Source: Chitinophagaceae bacterium UBA2467 (GTDB lineage: Bacteria > Bacteroidota > Bacteroidia > Chitinophagales > Chitinophagaceae). From it: 23,519 nucleotides of DNA. The stretch lies in assembly GCA_002342205.1 (NCBI GenBank), contig DDPN01000123.1:10947-34465 (forward strand). The letters run 5' to 3'. Made by a program: the position numbers and the translations under genes. Below the pieces are notes generated by a model that worked only from the letters and a program-made list of their open reading frames with translations, ran no database searches and had not been told where the DNA came from. Of the stretch, positions 7,515-15,701 are shown in pieces (the stretch's first letter is position 1; each line of letters begins with the position of its first letter).

Positions 7515-8408
7515 ATGAAAGTGCTTGTTACAGGTGCAAATGGTTTTTTAGGATTCTACCTCTGCAAAAAGCTGCTTGATATTGGTCATGAGGTAGTGGC
7601 AACTAGCAGGGGAAATTGCAGACTTCCGTTCAATGGAACAATTGGATTTAGTTATTTGCCGCTAGACTTAGCTTCCGAAGATCAGTCCAGCACTATTATT
7701 CGTCAAGTGTCTCCCGATTATATAATTCATGCTGCAGCCATGGGTAAGCCAGATGAGTGTGAAGAAAAAAAAGAGCTTGCTACCCAAATCAATTCGATGG
7801 GAACATTCAATCTTTTGCAAGCAGCTAGTGAAAAGAAAATTCCTTTTAACTACATCTCAACTGATTTTGTGTTTGATGGAGTTGCTGGAAATTATTCAGA
7901 GGACGCAATACGAAATCCTATTAATCATTACGGTAAAACAAAGCTAGAAGCTGAGAATTGGGTTGAAAAATATCCGTCTGAGTGGTCAATAGTACGCACT
8001 GTTCTAGTTTATGGCAAGCCAATGACAGGACGTTCTAATTTATTGTCCATTGTGCAAGAGAAATTAAATAGGGGAGAGACTTACCAGGTAGTAGATGACC
8101 AGGTACGTACACCAACTTTTGTAGAAGACTTGGTAACTGGCATAATAAGTATGATGGATAAACGCGCGCAAGGGGTATTCAATATTTGTGGTGAGGAAGT
8201 TTTAACTCCCTATCAGATGGCAATTCGTACTGCAAACTTTCTTGGGTTAGACGCATCGTTACTAATAAGAACCCTTTCATCCAATTTTAATCAACCGGCA
8301 ACAAGACCTCTGATTACTGGATTGCAAATCGAGAAAGCTCGCTCAATATTGGGATTTAGCCCTTCAAATTTTGAAGAAGGCCTTCGCAAAACTTTTAATG
8401 CGACCTAA
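7515..8408 (+). CDS. RmlD-like NAD(P)-dependent sugar reductase/epimerase (extended SDR)
   Basis: The product is 297 aa, the usual size of dTDP-4-dehydrorhamnose reductase-type proteins. The NAD(P)-binding motif GANGFLG is at 7-13. The SDR catalytic set is visible: STDFVFDG (115-122) with the Ser/Thr pair, and Y139 and K143 in HYGKTK. RTPTFVEDL in the C-terminal half matches the RmlD substrate domain. The family reduces a 4-keto group on nucleotide-activated deoxysugars, though many homologues have other sugar-nucleotide or regulatory roles. No rmlA, rmlB or rmlC gene is nearby, so a role in rhamnose synthesis is not shown. Its stop overlaps the convergent arginase gene by 4 bp. A TAGTTTTA box at 7503-7510 is a one-mismatch promoter candidate. 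Confidence 0.85.
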   Translation: MKVLVTGANGFLGFYLCKKLLDIGHEVVATSRGNCRLPFNGTIGFSYLPLDLASEDQSSTIIRQVSPDYIIHAAAMGKPDECEEKKELATQINSMGTFNLLQAASEKKIPFNYISTDFVFDGVAGNYSEDAIRNPINHYGKTKLEAENWVEKYPSEWSIVRTVLVYGKPMTGRSNLLSIVQEKLNRGETYQVVDDQVRTPTFVEDLVTGIISMMDKRAQGVFNICGEEVLTPYQMAIRTANFLGLDASLLIRTLSSNFNQPATRPLITGLQIEKARSILGFSPSNFEEGLRKTFNAT

Positions 8409-9352
8409 TTCATCATAAGGATGTTGACGCTTCGCTGAAGGATGTTGAATGCAATTTCTGCCATTAGATTTTCCTTATCCAACGTTGGATTTACTTCTGT
8501 TATCTCGAAGCAGCAAATCTTTCTGTTTTGCATAAACTTACTAACCAAATCTTCAGCTTCTCGCTCTCTTAATCCGTTTCCAACTGGGGTACCTGTGCCT
8601 TTAGAGATAGCTGCATCTAGACAGTCTACATCAAAAGACAAATAGATGTCAGTGCAGTCAGCGAGGTACCTAAAAATTGAACGAACAACATTTTCTGCTC
8701 CTTTGCTTCTTATTTCTTTAGCTGAAATCTTTTTAATCCCCAATCGGTCGAGTAGATTTTTTTCCTCCTTCTCATAATCTCGAAGAGAAATAAATACAAC
8801 ATTTTCGGGGAGTACTTTCGGACATATTTTACCAAGCTGTTTTAGTTTATTCCAATATTCAATTGTAATAGCATCTGGTTTATGTATTGCCGATTCTTTA
8901 TTGTCAATTCCCAGTGAGATTGCCATAGGCATGCCATGCATATTGCCGGATGGAGTTGTATAGGGAGTATGAAGATCGGCGTGTGCGTCAATCCAAATAA
9001 CACCCAGTTTACTTTTGGGTTTAGCTATACGAATACCTGCAATGGTGGCTCCTGAAGTAGCATGATCACCACTTAGCACTACTGGAAAAAAGTTGTTTTT
9101 GATGGTATCTGCAACAGATTTAGACACTCTTTCATACATGGTGTGCATCCCTTTAATTCGTTTAGCATAAGGGGATTCTATGGGTTCGTGTAGCAGCCTA
9201 TTTTCGGTTTGAATCTTTTCGGAAGGAAAGTGAATAAAGAAATTACTCATGAAATCAAGTGCTGCGATTTTGATTGCCTCCACTCCAAGGCTGGCGCCCC
9301 GGGTTCCGGCACCAATTTCGGAAGGAACTTCGATGAGCTTTACATTTTTCAT
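8405..9352 (-). CDS. Arginase family hydrolase (probable arginase)
   Basis: The product is 315 aa. It carries all the ureohydrolase di-manganese ligands: H97 in SGDHATSG, D122, H124 and D126 in IWIDAHADLHTP, and D241 and D243 in SFDVDCLD. GNMHGMP (136-142) contains the proton-shuttle histidine (H139), and EITEVNPTLD (283-292) has the substrate-contacting glutamate and is closer to arginase than to agmatinase. The probable reaction is arginine to ornithine plus urea in the cytoplasm; formimidoylglutamase is a less likely alternative. D-C-L-D in place of the common D-G-L-D or D-P-L-D is a small departure. A TACCTTTG promoter box lies 8 bp upstream of the ATG, so the leader is only a few bases. 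No other arginine-catabolic gene is adjacent. Confidence 0.87.
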   Translation of the reverse strand: MKNVKLIEVPSEIGAGTRGASLGVEAIKIAALDFMSNFFIHFPSEKIQTENRLLHEPIESPYAKRIKGMHTMYERVSKSVADTIKNNFFPVVLSGDHATSGATIAGIRIAKPKSKLGVIWIDAHADLHTPYTTPSGNMHGMPMAISLGIDNKESAIHKPDAITIEYWNKLKQLGKICPKVLPENVVFISLRDYEKEEKNLLDRLGIKKISAKEIRSKGAENVVRSIFRYLADCTDIYLSFDVDCLDAAISKGTGTPVGNGLREREAEDLVSKFMQNRKICCFEITEVNPTLDKENLMAEIAFNILQRSVNILMMN

Positions 9353-9359
9353 AGGGGAG

Positions 9360-9367
9360 CAAAGGTA
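9360..9367 (-). promoter_or_regulatory. Bacteroidota-type promoter -7 box for the arginase gene
   Basis: On the minus strand the sequence reads TACCTTTG, an exact match to the TAnnTTTG -7 element of Bacteroidota housekeeping promoters. A TTG (CAA at 9391-9393 on the plus strand) lies 23 bp upstream as a possible -33 element. The ATG at 9352 starts 8 bp past the box, so transcription would begin within a few bases of the start codon. Confidence 0.6.
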
Positions 9368-9451
9368 GGGTGGGATATTCCGACCCCCTACAATAACAAG
9401 TTAATTCTTACTCAAATCTAGCTTGGTTTAGGATTTCTTCAGAGGGGTGCT

Positions 9452-9459
9452 TACATTTG
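9452..9459 (+). promoter_or_regulatory. Bacteroidota-type promoter -7 box for pdhB-lepB
   Basis: TACATTTG is an exact TAnnTTTG match, 22 bp before the preferred ATG of the pyruvate dehydrogenase E1 beta gene. No well-spaced -33 TTG is seen; the nearest, at 9423-9425, is 26 bp upstream. The predicted leader is about 15 bases. Confidence 0.5.
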
Positions 9460-9481
9460 CAAAGCTTAAAATCAAGTGTTT

Positions 9482-10471
9482 ATGGCCAGGATTATTCCTT
9501 TTAGAGAAGCTCTTCGTGAAGCTATGACAGAAGAGATGCGTAGAGATGACCGCATTTTTTTGATGGGAGAAGAAGTTGCTGAGTATAATGGTGCTTATAA
9601 AGTTAGTCAGGGGATGCTGGCGGAGTTTGGACACAAGCGTGTTATTGATACACCAATTTCTGAATTGGGCTTTGCTGCCATCGGTGTTGGTGCTGCTCAA
9701 AATGGATTGCGTCCCATTGTGGAGTTTATGACCTGGAACTTTGCTGTTTTAGCTTTAGATCAAATTTTAAATACCGCCTCTAAAATGTTGGCAATGAGTG
9801 GTGGACAAATCAGTTGCCCCATTGTTTTTAGAGGTCCCAATGGCTCTGCAGGTCAGTTGGGTGCGCAGCACTCCACTGCTTTTGAGTCGCTTTATGCTAA
9901 TATTCCAGGTATTAAGGTAGTTTCACCCAGTAATGGCTATGATGCTAAAGGGCTTTTGAAACAAGCTATCCGCTATGAGGAAGATCCGGTTGTTTTTATG
10001 GAAAGTGAGTTAATGTACGGTGACAAATCAGAAGTACCCGACGATGAATATTATATCGAATTAGGAAAAGCGGATATTAAAAGATCAGGTAGGGATGTAA
10101 CCCTTGTTTCATTCAACAAAATGATGAAAGTAGCATTGGGTGCTGCAGAAGAGTTGGAAAAAGAAGGAATAAGTGCAGAAGTAATTGACCTCCGTACTAT
10201 ACGTCCCTTAGATTGGCATACCGTTTTAGAAAGTGTCAAAAAAACGAATCGCTTGGTGATTATCGAAGAACAATGGCCATTTGCATCTGTCTCATCAGAA
10301 ATTTCCTATAGAATTCAAAAAGAAGGATTTGATTATTTAGATGCTCCCATTCGTAGGATTACAGCTGCGGATGCTCCATTGCACTACGCGCCAAATCTTG
10401 TAGCTGCTGCACTGCCTGACGTGAGTCGCACTGTCAAGTTAGTGAAGGAAGTTATGTATCAACTGAAATAA
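9482..10471 (+). CDS. pdhB: Pyruvate dehydrogenase E1 component, beta subunit
   Basis: The product is 329 aa from the ATG at 9482, the standard E1 beta length. A GTG two codons upstream (9476) is also in frame but less likely. E1 beta pairs with E1 alpha to form the thiamine-diphosphate decarboxylase of the 2-oxo acid dehydrogenase complex, feeding acetyl-CoA synthesis. Typical blocks are FREALREAMTEEM near the start, GEEVAEYNGAYKVS, DTPISELGFAAIGVGAA, RGPNGSAGQLGAQHS and PSNGYDAKGLL; the C-terminal transketolase domain has VIDLRTIRPLDW and ITAADAPLHYAP. The last block and the overall pattern favour pyruvate over branched-chain substrates. The E1 alpha gene is not adjacent. The stop is 1 bp before lepB, so the two are cotranscribed. 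Confidence 0.93.
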   Translation: MARIIPFREALREAMTEEMRRDDRIFLMGEEVAEYNGAYKVSQGMLAEFGHKRVIDTPISELGFAAIGVGAAQNGLRPIVEFMTWNFAVLALDQILNTASKMLAMSGGQISCPIVFRGPNGSAGQLGAQHSTAFESLYANIPGIKVVSPSNGYDAKGLLKQAIRYEEDPVVFMESELMYGDKSEVPDDEYYIELGKADIKRSGRDVTLVSFNKMMKVALGAAEELEKEGISAEVIDLRTIRPLDWHTVLESVKKTNRLVIIEEQWPFASVSSEISYRIQKEGFDYLDAPIRRITAADAPLHYAPNLVAAALPDVSRTVKLVKEVMYQLK

Positions 10472-10472
10472 T

Positions 10473-12035
10473 ATGCCTCTGCAACACTTTTTTGTTGTTT
10501 ACTTGGTCAGTTTATTGCTCGTTTTACTGCCCTCTATTGGACTATCCAAATTATTTGAAAAAGCAGGTATTGAATCTTGGAAAGCCTATGTTCCCTTTTA
10601 CAATACTTTCCTTATGCAACAAATTGCAGGCAGACCTACTCATTGGGTTTTTTGGCAATTTATTCCTGTGATTGGTTGGTTTATTACACCTGGAATTTTC
10701 ATTGAGTTTTCAAAAGTGTTCGGTCGCTTTTCATTGGGTGAACATTGTGCTGCAGCAATTTTCGCACCTTTTTATTTCCCTTGGTTGTCAACTCAAAAAG
10801 ACCTGAAGTTCATTGGTAAAGAGGCCGTACTTCAACATCGTAAGCCATCTTGGAGAGAATGGTTTGATGCAGCGGTGTTTGCAATTGTTGCTGCTACGCT
10901 CATTCGAACATTTGTTTTTGAAGCCTATACGATTCCATCTGGTTCTATGGAAAAGAGCTTGTTGGTCAATGATTTTCTATTTGTTAGCAAAATGAGCTAT
11001 GGTCCTCGTATTCCCAATACACCCTTAGCGGTACCCTTTGTTCACAATTATCTTCCATTTGGCTCTACTAAAAAATCATATACTCAAATTGTATCACTTC
11101 CTTACATAAGATGGTTTGCTTCTCCTGTTGGTAGAAATGATGCTGTTGTCTTTAATTTTCCAGCTGGTGATACGGTAATTAATTTACCAGAGTACCAGTC
11201 AAAGGATCCATACTATGATGTTTGTCGCCGATTAGGAAATGGAAATATTGACGAGGGTAGAAAAATTGTCTTAAGCGACCCAAATTCATATCCACTGGCA
11301 GTACATGCCAATGATAAGACGGATAATTACATTAAACGATGTGTTGCTGTTCCAGGTGATGTATTGAGTTTACAAAGAGGGCAACTATTGATCGATGGAA
11401 AACAAGTTGTTCCTCCACCTGATGCGCAGTATACCTATTCTTTTCGTTCGACTATTCCTTTAGATCCAGAGATCATGAAGGAGGAATTCAATACCACAGA
11501 GTTTGGAGTAGATATGAGTGGTCGTTATGTTATTAATTTACCCTACAACAAAGTAGCTCAATTTAGACAGCAAAAGTTTCTGGATGGTCCATTGGTTCCA
11601 GATGATGAGCCGTATGAGGCAAGTGCCGTAAATGATATGGATCCTAGAACAACATCAGGTGATGTTTATCCTTATGATACGACATTTTTCAAATGGACCA
11701 AGGATAACTATGGTCCCATTTGGATTCCTGCTAAGGGAGCTACGATTCCGTTAACTGACTCTACCTATTCTTTGTATGAGCGCGTTATTAGAGTGTATGA
11801 GAAAAATGATTTTTATAAGTCAAATGGTCAAATCATTCTAAATGGTAAACCTGCGAACTCCTATACTTTCAAGATGAATTATTATTGGATGATGGGAGAT
11901 AATCGTCATGGCTCTCAAGATTCTCGATTTTGGGGATTCGTTCCTGAAGACAGAATTGTGGGTAAGGCCTGGCTCATCTGGTTTAGCTGGGAAAATGGAC
12001 CACGCTGGAACCGATTGTTCAGAAAGGTCAAATAG
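10473..12035 (+). CDS. lepB: Signal peptidase I, large Bacteroidota form
   Basis: The product is 520 aa, far longer than most signal peptidases (E. coli: 324 aa). It removes Sec signal peptides on the periplasmic side of the inner membrane. The N-terminal part has several membrane segments (about 5-20, 55-75, 90-105), consistent with the DUF5684-type region seen in Bacteroidota homologues, and a further anchor at 131-150. The catalytic serine is S158 in IPSGSM (154-159) and the general-base lysine is K288 in NYIKRC. The C-terminal signature MMGDNRHGSQDSRFWG (473-488) is intact. The extra length lies mostly between the lysine region and this signature (about 300-470). The gene starts 1 bp after pdhB and ends just before a hairpin terminator. 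Confidence 0.94.
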   Translation: MPLQHFFVVYLVSLLLVLLPSIGLSKLFEKAGIESWKAYVPFYNTFLMQQIAGRPTHWVFWQFIPVIGWFITPGIFIEFSKVFGRFSLGEHCAAAIFAPFYFPWLSTQKDLKFIGKEAVLQHRKPSWREWFDAAVFAIVAATLIRTFVFEAYTIPSGSMEKSLLVNDFLFVSKMSYGPRIPNTPLAVPFVHNYLPFGSTKKSYTQIVSLPYIRWFASPVGRNDAVVFNFPAGDTVINLPEYQSKDPYYDVCRRLGNGNIDEGRKIVLSDPNSYPLAVHANDKTDNYIKRCVAVPGDVLSLQRGQLLIDGKQVVPPPDAQYTYSFRSTIPLDPEIMKEEFNTTEFGVDMSGRYVINLPYNKVAQFRQQKFLDGPLVPDDEPYEASAVNDMDPRTTSGDVYPYDTTFFKWTKDNYGPIWIPAKGATIPLTDSTYSLYERVIRVYEKNDFYKSNGQIILNGKPANSYTFKMNYYWMMGDNRHGSQDSRFWGFVPEDRIVGKAWLIWFSWENGPRWNRLFRKVK

Positions 12036-12044
12036 CTTAACTTT

Positions 12045-12072
12045 AGATGCCCCTCCAAGGGGCATCTTTCTT
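12045..12072 (+). terminator. Rho-independent-like terminator after lepB
   Basis: A 9-bp perfect stem (AGATGCCCC with GGGGCATCT) encloses the loop TCCAA and is followed by a pyrimidine-rich tail (TTCTTTCC). It sits 9 bp after the lepB stop and 15 bp before cytidine deaminase. The stem is strong and GC-rich at the loop end. The T tract is interrupted by C, so termination may be partial. It probably separates the pdhB-lepB transcript from cdd. Confidence 0.75.
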
Positions 12073-12086
12073 TCCTAAGCTAGTCT

Positions 12087-12572
12087 ATGAAAAAAGAGAA
12101 TTTCCAATTTGAATTTACCCGTATTTCGAGTAAAGACGAGCTGAATCCAATTGATCAGGAATTGATGCAACATGCTTTACGTGCATCCGCTGAAGCTTAT
12201 GCTCCTTACTCTAATTTTTTTGTAGGTGCAGCAGCCAAATTAAGTTCAGGAATTATTTTGACGGGCTCAAATCAGGAAAATGCCTCTTATCCGGTAGGTA
12301 TTTGTGCAGAGCGAGTTTTACTCGGTATCGTTGCAACTCAACATCCGAAAATCCCTATCGATACCATGGCCATAACTTATCAGTCTAAAAATAGAGAGAG
12401 TAATGTTCCTGTATCTCCATGTGGCATGTGTCGGCAGGCTTTACTGGAATTCGAAAACAGAGTAAATCAGCCCATACGTCTGTTATTGGGCGGGGTAACA
12501 GGAGAGATCTTGATCATTGAATCTACTCGTTTATTATTGCCCCTCGCCTTTGAAAGTAGTTATCTTAAATAA
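12087..12572 (+). CDS. cdd: Cytidine deaminase
   Basis: The product is 161 aa, slightly longer than the 130-140 aa homotetrameric cytidine deaminases because of an N-terminal extension of about 25 residues. It hydrolyses cytidine and deoxycytidine to uridine and deoxyuridine in pyrimidine salvage. The zinc site is complete: C73-A-E75 (E75 as proton shuttle) in GICAERVLL and PCGMC (111-115, C112 and C115). APYSNFFVGAAA (39-50) and the substrate-binding GSNQENASYPVG (60-71) match the family. It lies directly downstream of the lepB terminator and 21 bp before the Tat-signal Gfo/Idh gene; no functional link with either is evident. Confidence 0.94.
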   Translation: MKKENFQFEFTRISSKDELNPIDQELMQHALRASAEAYAPYSNFFVGAAAKLSSGIILTGSNQENASYPVGICAERVLLGIVATQHPKIPIDTMAITYQSKNRESNVPVSPCGMCRQALLEFENRVNQPIRLLLGGVTGEILIIESTRLLLPLAFESSYLK

Positions 12573-12593
12573 ACATCTAGTTAAAATTATTGT

Positions 12594-14024
12594 ATGCCTC
12601 CAATTTCAAAAAATAGAAGAGATTTTATCAGGCAAACTTCACTTGCCACAGCAGGTTGGTTCATAATTCCTCGACATGTTCTTGGAAATGGATTTATTGC
12701 ACCAAGTGATAAACTAAATGTGGCTGGAATTGGAGTAGGAGGACAGGGGGCTGGTGATCTAGCCAGTATCGCAAAAAGTCCTTACGTTAATATCGTTGCA
12801 TTATGTGATGTAGATGATAGACAAGCGGCTCGTTCTCGAAAGTCATTTGAAAAAGCAAATTATTATAAGGACTTCCGTGAAATGTTGTCCAAGGAAAAGG
12901 ATACGATTGATGCATGTACTATTTCTACCCCTGATAATATCCATGCCGTAGCCACCTTAGCTGCTATGCAATTAGGAAAACATGTTTATACTCAAAAACC
13001 TTTGACCCATGATATTTATGAAGCAAGAATTTTAACGCAGGCGGCAAAAAAATACAAGGTTGTTACGCAAATGGGTAATCAGGGCGGTTCAGGAGATGGG
13101 GTGCGCACTGCAAAAGAAATGTATCAGGCAGGTCTAATTGGAGATATCGTCGAAGCCCATGCATGGACAAATAGACCCGTGTGGCCGCAGGGAATTCCTA
13201 CTCCAAGTGGCGAATATTCAGTGCCTACAGAATTAGATTGGGATTTATGGTTAGGGCCCGCTAAGAAAATACCTTATAATCCTGCTTATCTGCCTTTCAA
13301 TTGGAGAGGTTGGTGGGCTTTTGGTACTGGTGCATTGGGTGACATGGCCTGTCACATCATGGATCCTATTTATCGAATTTTACCCATTCTGTATCCTTCT
13401 TCTGCAGAGTGTAGTGTTGCAACTATTTGGAGAGAGATGTGGAATGACACGCCGAATGCAGATGCTTGTCCCCCTTCTTCCATTATACATTTACACTATC
13501 CAAGAACAGATGGAAAAGGATCAATAAAAGTTTCTTGGTATGATGGAGGGCTTTTGCCCCCGCGTCCAGAGGAGTTATCTCCTGAGGAACCATTTGGAAA
13601 TTGGGATGGAGGAGTTCTGTTAATTGGTACAAAAGGTAAAATGCTATTAGATTGTTATGGGGCTAACCCCCGGCTTTTACCAACCCGTTTGATGAAGGAA
13701 ACAACATTGCCAAAACAAACGCTTACACGCGTGCCTGAAGGCCATTACCAACAATGGGTCAATGCTTGCATTGCAGGTTATGGTAAAGGTGTTACCAGTT
13801 CTCCTTTTGAGTATGCCGGACCATTTACCGAAAGTATTTTGATGGGTAATCTTGCGATACGCAGTTGGATGATTAAAAATCCAAAATTGAAAGGTTGGGA
13901 AGACAAGTACTTAGGCCGTAAAAAACTATTATGGGATGCTGACTCCATGCGCGTAACTAATTTCGACGAGGCGAATCAGTTTGTTAAGCGAGAGTACCGC
14001 GAGGGATGGAATCTTGTGCTGTAA
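12594..14024 (+). CDS. Tat-exported Gfo/Idh/MocA-family oxidoreductase
   Basis: The product is 476 aa, longer than the cytoplasmic Gfo/Idh protein at 1582. The N-terminus carries a twin-arginine motif (NRRDFIRQ, residues 7-14) and a hydrophobic stretch, so it should be exported folded with its nucleotide cofactor bound. The Rossmann loop is GIGVGGQGAGD (about 45-55). The usual EKP motif reads QKP (134-136), and GDMACHIMD (249-257) holds the catalytic-type D250 and H254. C-terminal blocks such as LLIGTKGKMLLDCYG (about 340-355) and FEYAGPFTES are common in the large secreted Bacteroidota subgroup. Oxidation of sugars or glycosides in the periplasm is plausible; glucose-fructose oxidoreductase of Zymomonas is the classic Tat-exported example. 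It may be a partner of the module at 1-4968. The stop is 4 bp from the convergent SirB1-like gene. Confidence 0.88.
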   Translation: MPPISKNRRDFIRQTSLATAGWFIIPRHVLGNGFIAPSDKLNVAGIGVGGQGAGDLASIAKSPYVNIVALCDVDDRQAARSRKSFEKANYYKDFREMLSKEKDTIDACTISTPDNIHAVATLAAMQLGKHVYTQKPLTHDIYEARILTQAAKKYKVVTQMGNQGGSGDGVRTAKEMYQAGLIGDIVEAHAWTNRPVWPQGIPTPSGEYSVPTELDWDLWLGPAKKIPYNPAYLPFNWRGWWAFGTGALGDMACHIMDPIYRILPILYPSSAECSVATIWREMWNDTPNADACPPSSIIHLHYPRTDGKGSIKVSWYDGGLLPPRPEELSPEEPFGNWDGGVLLIGTKGKMLLDCYGANPRLLPTRLMKETTLPKQTLTRVPEGHYQQWVNACIAGYGKGVTSSPFEYAGPFTESILMGNLAIRSWMIKNPKLKGWEDKYLGRKKLLWDADSMRVTNFDEANQFVKREYREGWNLVL

Positions 14025-14028
14025 TAAA

Positions 14029-14883
14029 CTAACTTTTCAAGAAAGCAGAAAGTTCTTGGAGTTCAATAATTTTCTGGGCTTCTTTTGATGCATCAAAAGA
14101 AGAAGAAAGTTCATCTATTAATTTGGCAATCGTACCTGTGTTGGGCAAGGGTTGTAGATAACTAGGCTCCAGCGGCTCATTAATTCTTTTAAAATACGTT
14201 TCTATATCCTTGTGGGTATAAATTTGACCGCCTGTTGGATCCATAAAAAATTCCGCTCGACGATTATTTTCAATCCCACCATTTTTGATATAAGCGAGGA
14301 TAAATTGATTTGGGAGTTGGATAGCACGTACGGGTAAATCCAATTGTTCGCAAAGAATTAAATAGAGCAATCCATTACCGGCTTGGGTTCCTTTTTTACC
14401 AGTAATTATTTTGTTGATCAAAAAGTGATCTGGTTTGCTCTCATCACGGGGAATGGAGCGTAATCCATAGTACCCATAGAGAATGTTATGAAAAACATTT
14501 ACTTGTTCTAATGGAGTTAGGTAGTTGTTTAATTCAAGCCATATGTTCCTGCGTAATTTCTCCAAATCGGCAATAACAGGTGCAGTAGCCAATTCAGGAA
14601 AATGAAATGTTGCACAAAGAAGGGCACCGGTAAAAAGTTCGGGCCGTGGAGAGTGCTTCCAATCTGTGAAATTTCTGCGAAGATCTCTAAACTGTAAGCG
14701 ATGAATTAAATTTTCAATTCGGTTTTGAACTTGTTCGTTGGGTGTTGTTTCCCACCAGTGTTCAAGTGTAGGAATAATGGTGGTGCCATAATTGACGATT
14801 CTATCTGATACAACACCAAATACCTCTTCGTCGGGGTCGTCAATTAACGTGTACAGCGCAGCTATTTCATCTGTTTTCGCCAT
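14029..14883 (-). CDS. SirB1 family protein (transglutaminase-like, probably non-catalytic)
   Basis: The product is 284 aa from the ATG at 14883; a GTG two codons upstream is possible but less likely. The N-terminal half is helical and rich in charged residues. The C-terminal half (about 162-220) resembles the SirB1/transglutaminase-like fold: TGKKGTQAGNGLLYLILCEQ, LDLPVRAIQLPNQFILAY and EFFMDPTGGQIYT. In true transglutaminase folds a Cys-His-Asp triad is expected; the nucleophile position here appears to be Ala or Gly (GTQAGNG), and the usual GHF histidine is replaced (LPNQF), though the Asp region (MDPTGG) is kept. The cellular role of SirB1 proteins is poorly known. It stands alone on its strand, ending against the convergent Gfo/Idh gene. 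No promoter box was recognised in the 68 bp upstream. Confidence 0.82.
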   Translation of the reverse strand: MAKTDEIAALYTLIDDPDEEVFGVVSDRIVNYGTTIIPTLEHWWETTPNEQVQNRIENLIHRLQFRDLRRNFTDWKHSPRPELFTGALLCATFHFPELATAPVIADLEKLRRNIWLELNNYLTPLEQVNVFHNILYGYYGLRSIPRDESKPDHFLINKIITGKKGTQAGNGLLYLILCEQLDLPVRAIQLPNQFILAYIKNGGIENNRRAEFFMDPTGGQIYTHKDIETYFKRINEPLEPSYLQPLPNTGTIAKLIDELSSSFDASKEAQKIIELQELSAFLKS

Positions 14884-14951
14884 ACCCACAATTTCTTATA
14901 GGTTGATCAAATAAAGAAGTGAAACTTTTCCACAGGTCTTGAAAAACTGAA

Positions 14952-15698
14952 TTAATCTTTTTTTGCAACTACCATCCAATCCCAAGGCTTAGGGGAGTGT
15001 AACCAGCGCGGAGGTCGATTAAATTCAGTGGACCAAGGGTATTCAATTTTTTTAATTTCCAAAACTTGAAAACCGGATTTGTTCAGATTTAGCGTTAGCT
15101 CTTCCTCTAGAAAATGTTTGTGCGGCACTTGATCGATTTCACCTACGCCTTGCATAATATTCTTCCATTTTACAAGTGCCTTTTTACCAGATATAGTCTC
15201 TGAAAACTCTTTTCTGTCAATATTGAATTGTTGCTGTACAATTCTAGTCAGTAAATAAGATTCAAGGGAGGGGACAGTGAGTACCAACGTTCCATTTGTT
15301 TTGATACACTTCTTGAGGTTATTAAAAAAAACTAACCTGTCTTTGGCATGTGGGGTTAGTATAGCGTTGATACAAATTCCAAATTCAACTTTGGGGACGC
15401 GCAATGTCGGATTACTCATGTCAGCTCTTTTGTAGTCGACATTTTTAAGACCGGGATGCAGCTGTTGCGCGATTTTTAAATTATTGGTTGAAATATCAAG
15501 CGCAATTACTTTTTTAAATAATGGAGAAAGAACAGGAAGCCATTTGCCTACTGCACAACCAATATCCATAACCTGCTGATTTGGTTTTGAGTATTTTCGA
15601 ATGGCACGTACCAATAGTTTCTTTTTGTCTTGTTGAAGGACATCAAAAATTTCCTCTTGATAGGAGGCGGCCATATTTTCCCAATAATTGCGCTTCAT
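14952..15698 (-). CDS. Class I SAM-dependent methyltransferase
   Basis: The product is 248 aa, cytoplasmic. Motif I of the Rossmann-like SAM-binding fold is VMDIGCAVGKWLP (43-55), followed by an acidic residue at the end of strand 2 (VIALDIS, D68), DYKRADMSN as motif II-like, and GTLVLTVPSLESYLL as the post-motif III strand. The pattern fits small-molecule or lipid/quinone methyltransferases (Methyltransf_11/25 type), but the acceptor cannot be read from sequence. It begins 3 bp after the topA stop on the same strand, so it is probably read from the topA transcript. Nothing in the context ties it to DNA topology. The C-terminal part (PRWLHSPKPWDWMVVAKK) is aromatic-rich and may form the substrate pocket. 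Confidence 0.83.
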   Translation of the reverse strand: MKRNYWENMAASYQEEIFDVLQQDKKKLLVRAIRKYSKPNQQVMDIGCAVGKWLPVLSPLFKKVIALDISTNNLKIAQQLHPGLKNVDYKRADMSNPTLRVPKVEFGICINAILTPHAKDRLVFFNNLKKCIKTNGTLVLTVPSLESYLLTRIVQQQFNIDRKEFSETISGKKALVKWKNIMQGVGEIDQVPHKHFLEEELTLNLNKSGFQVLEIKKIEYPWSTEFNRPPRWLHSPKPWDWMVVAKKD

Positions 15699-15701
15699 GG
15701 A

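Noticed and set aside
9476..9481. GTG start for the E1 beta gene
   Set aside because: It adds only two residues; the ATG at 9482 begins the standard MARIIPFREAL sequence.
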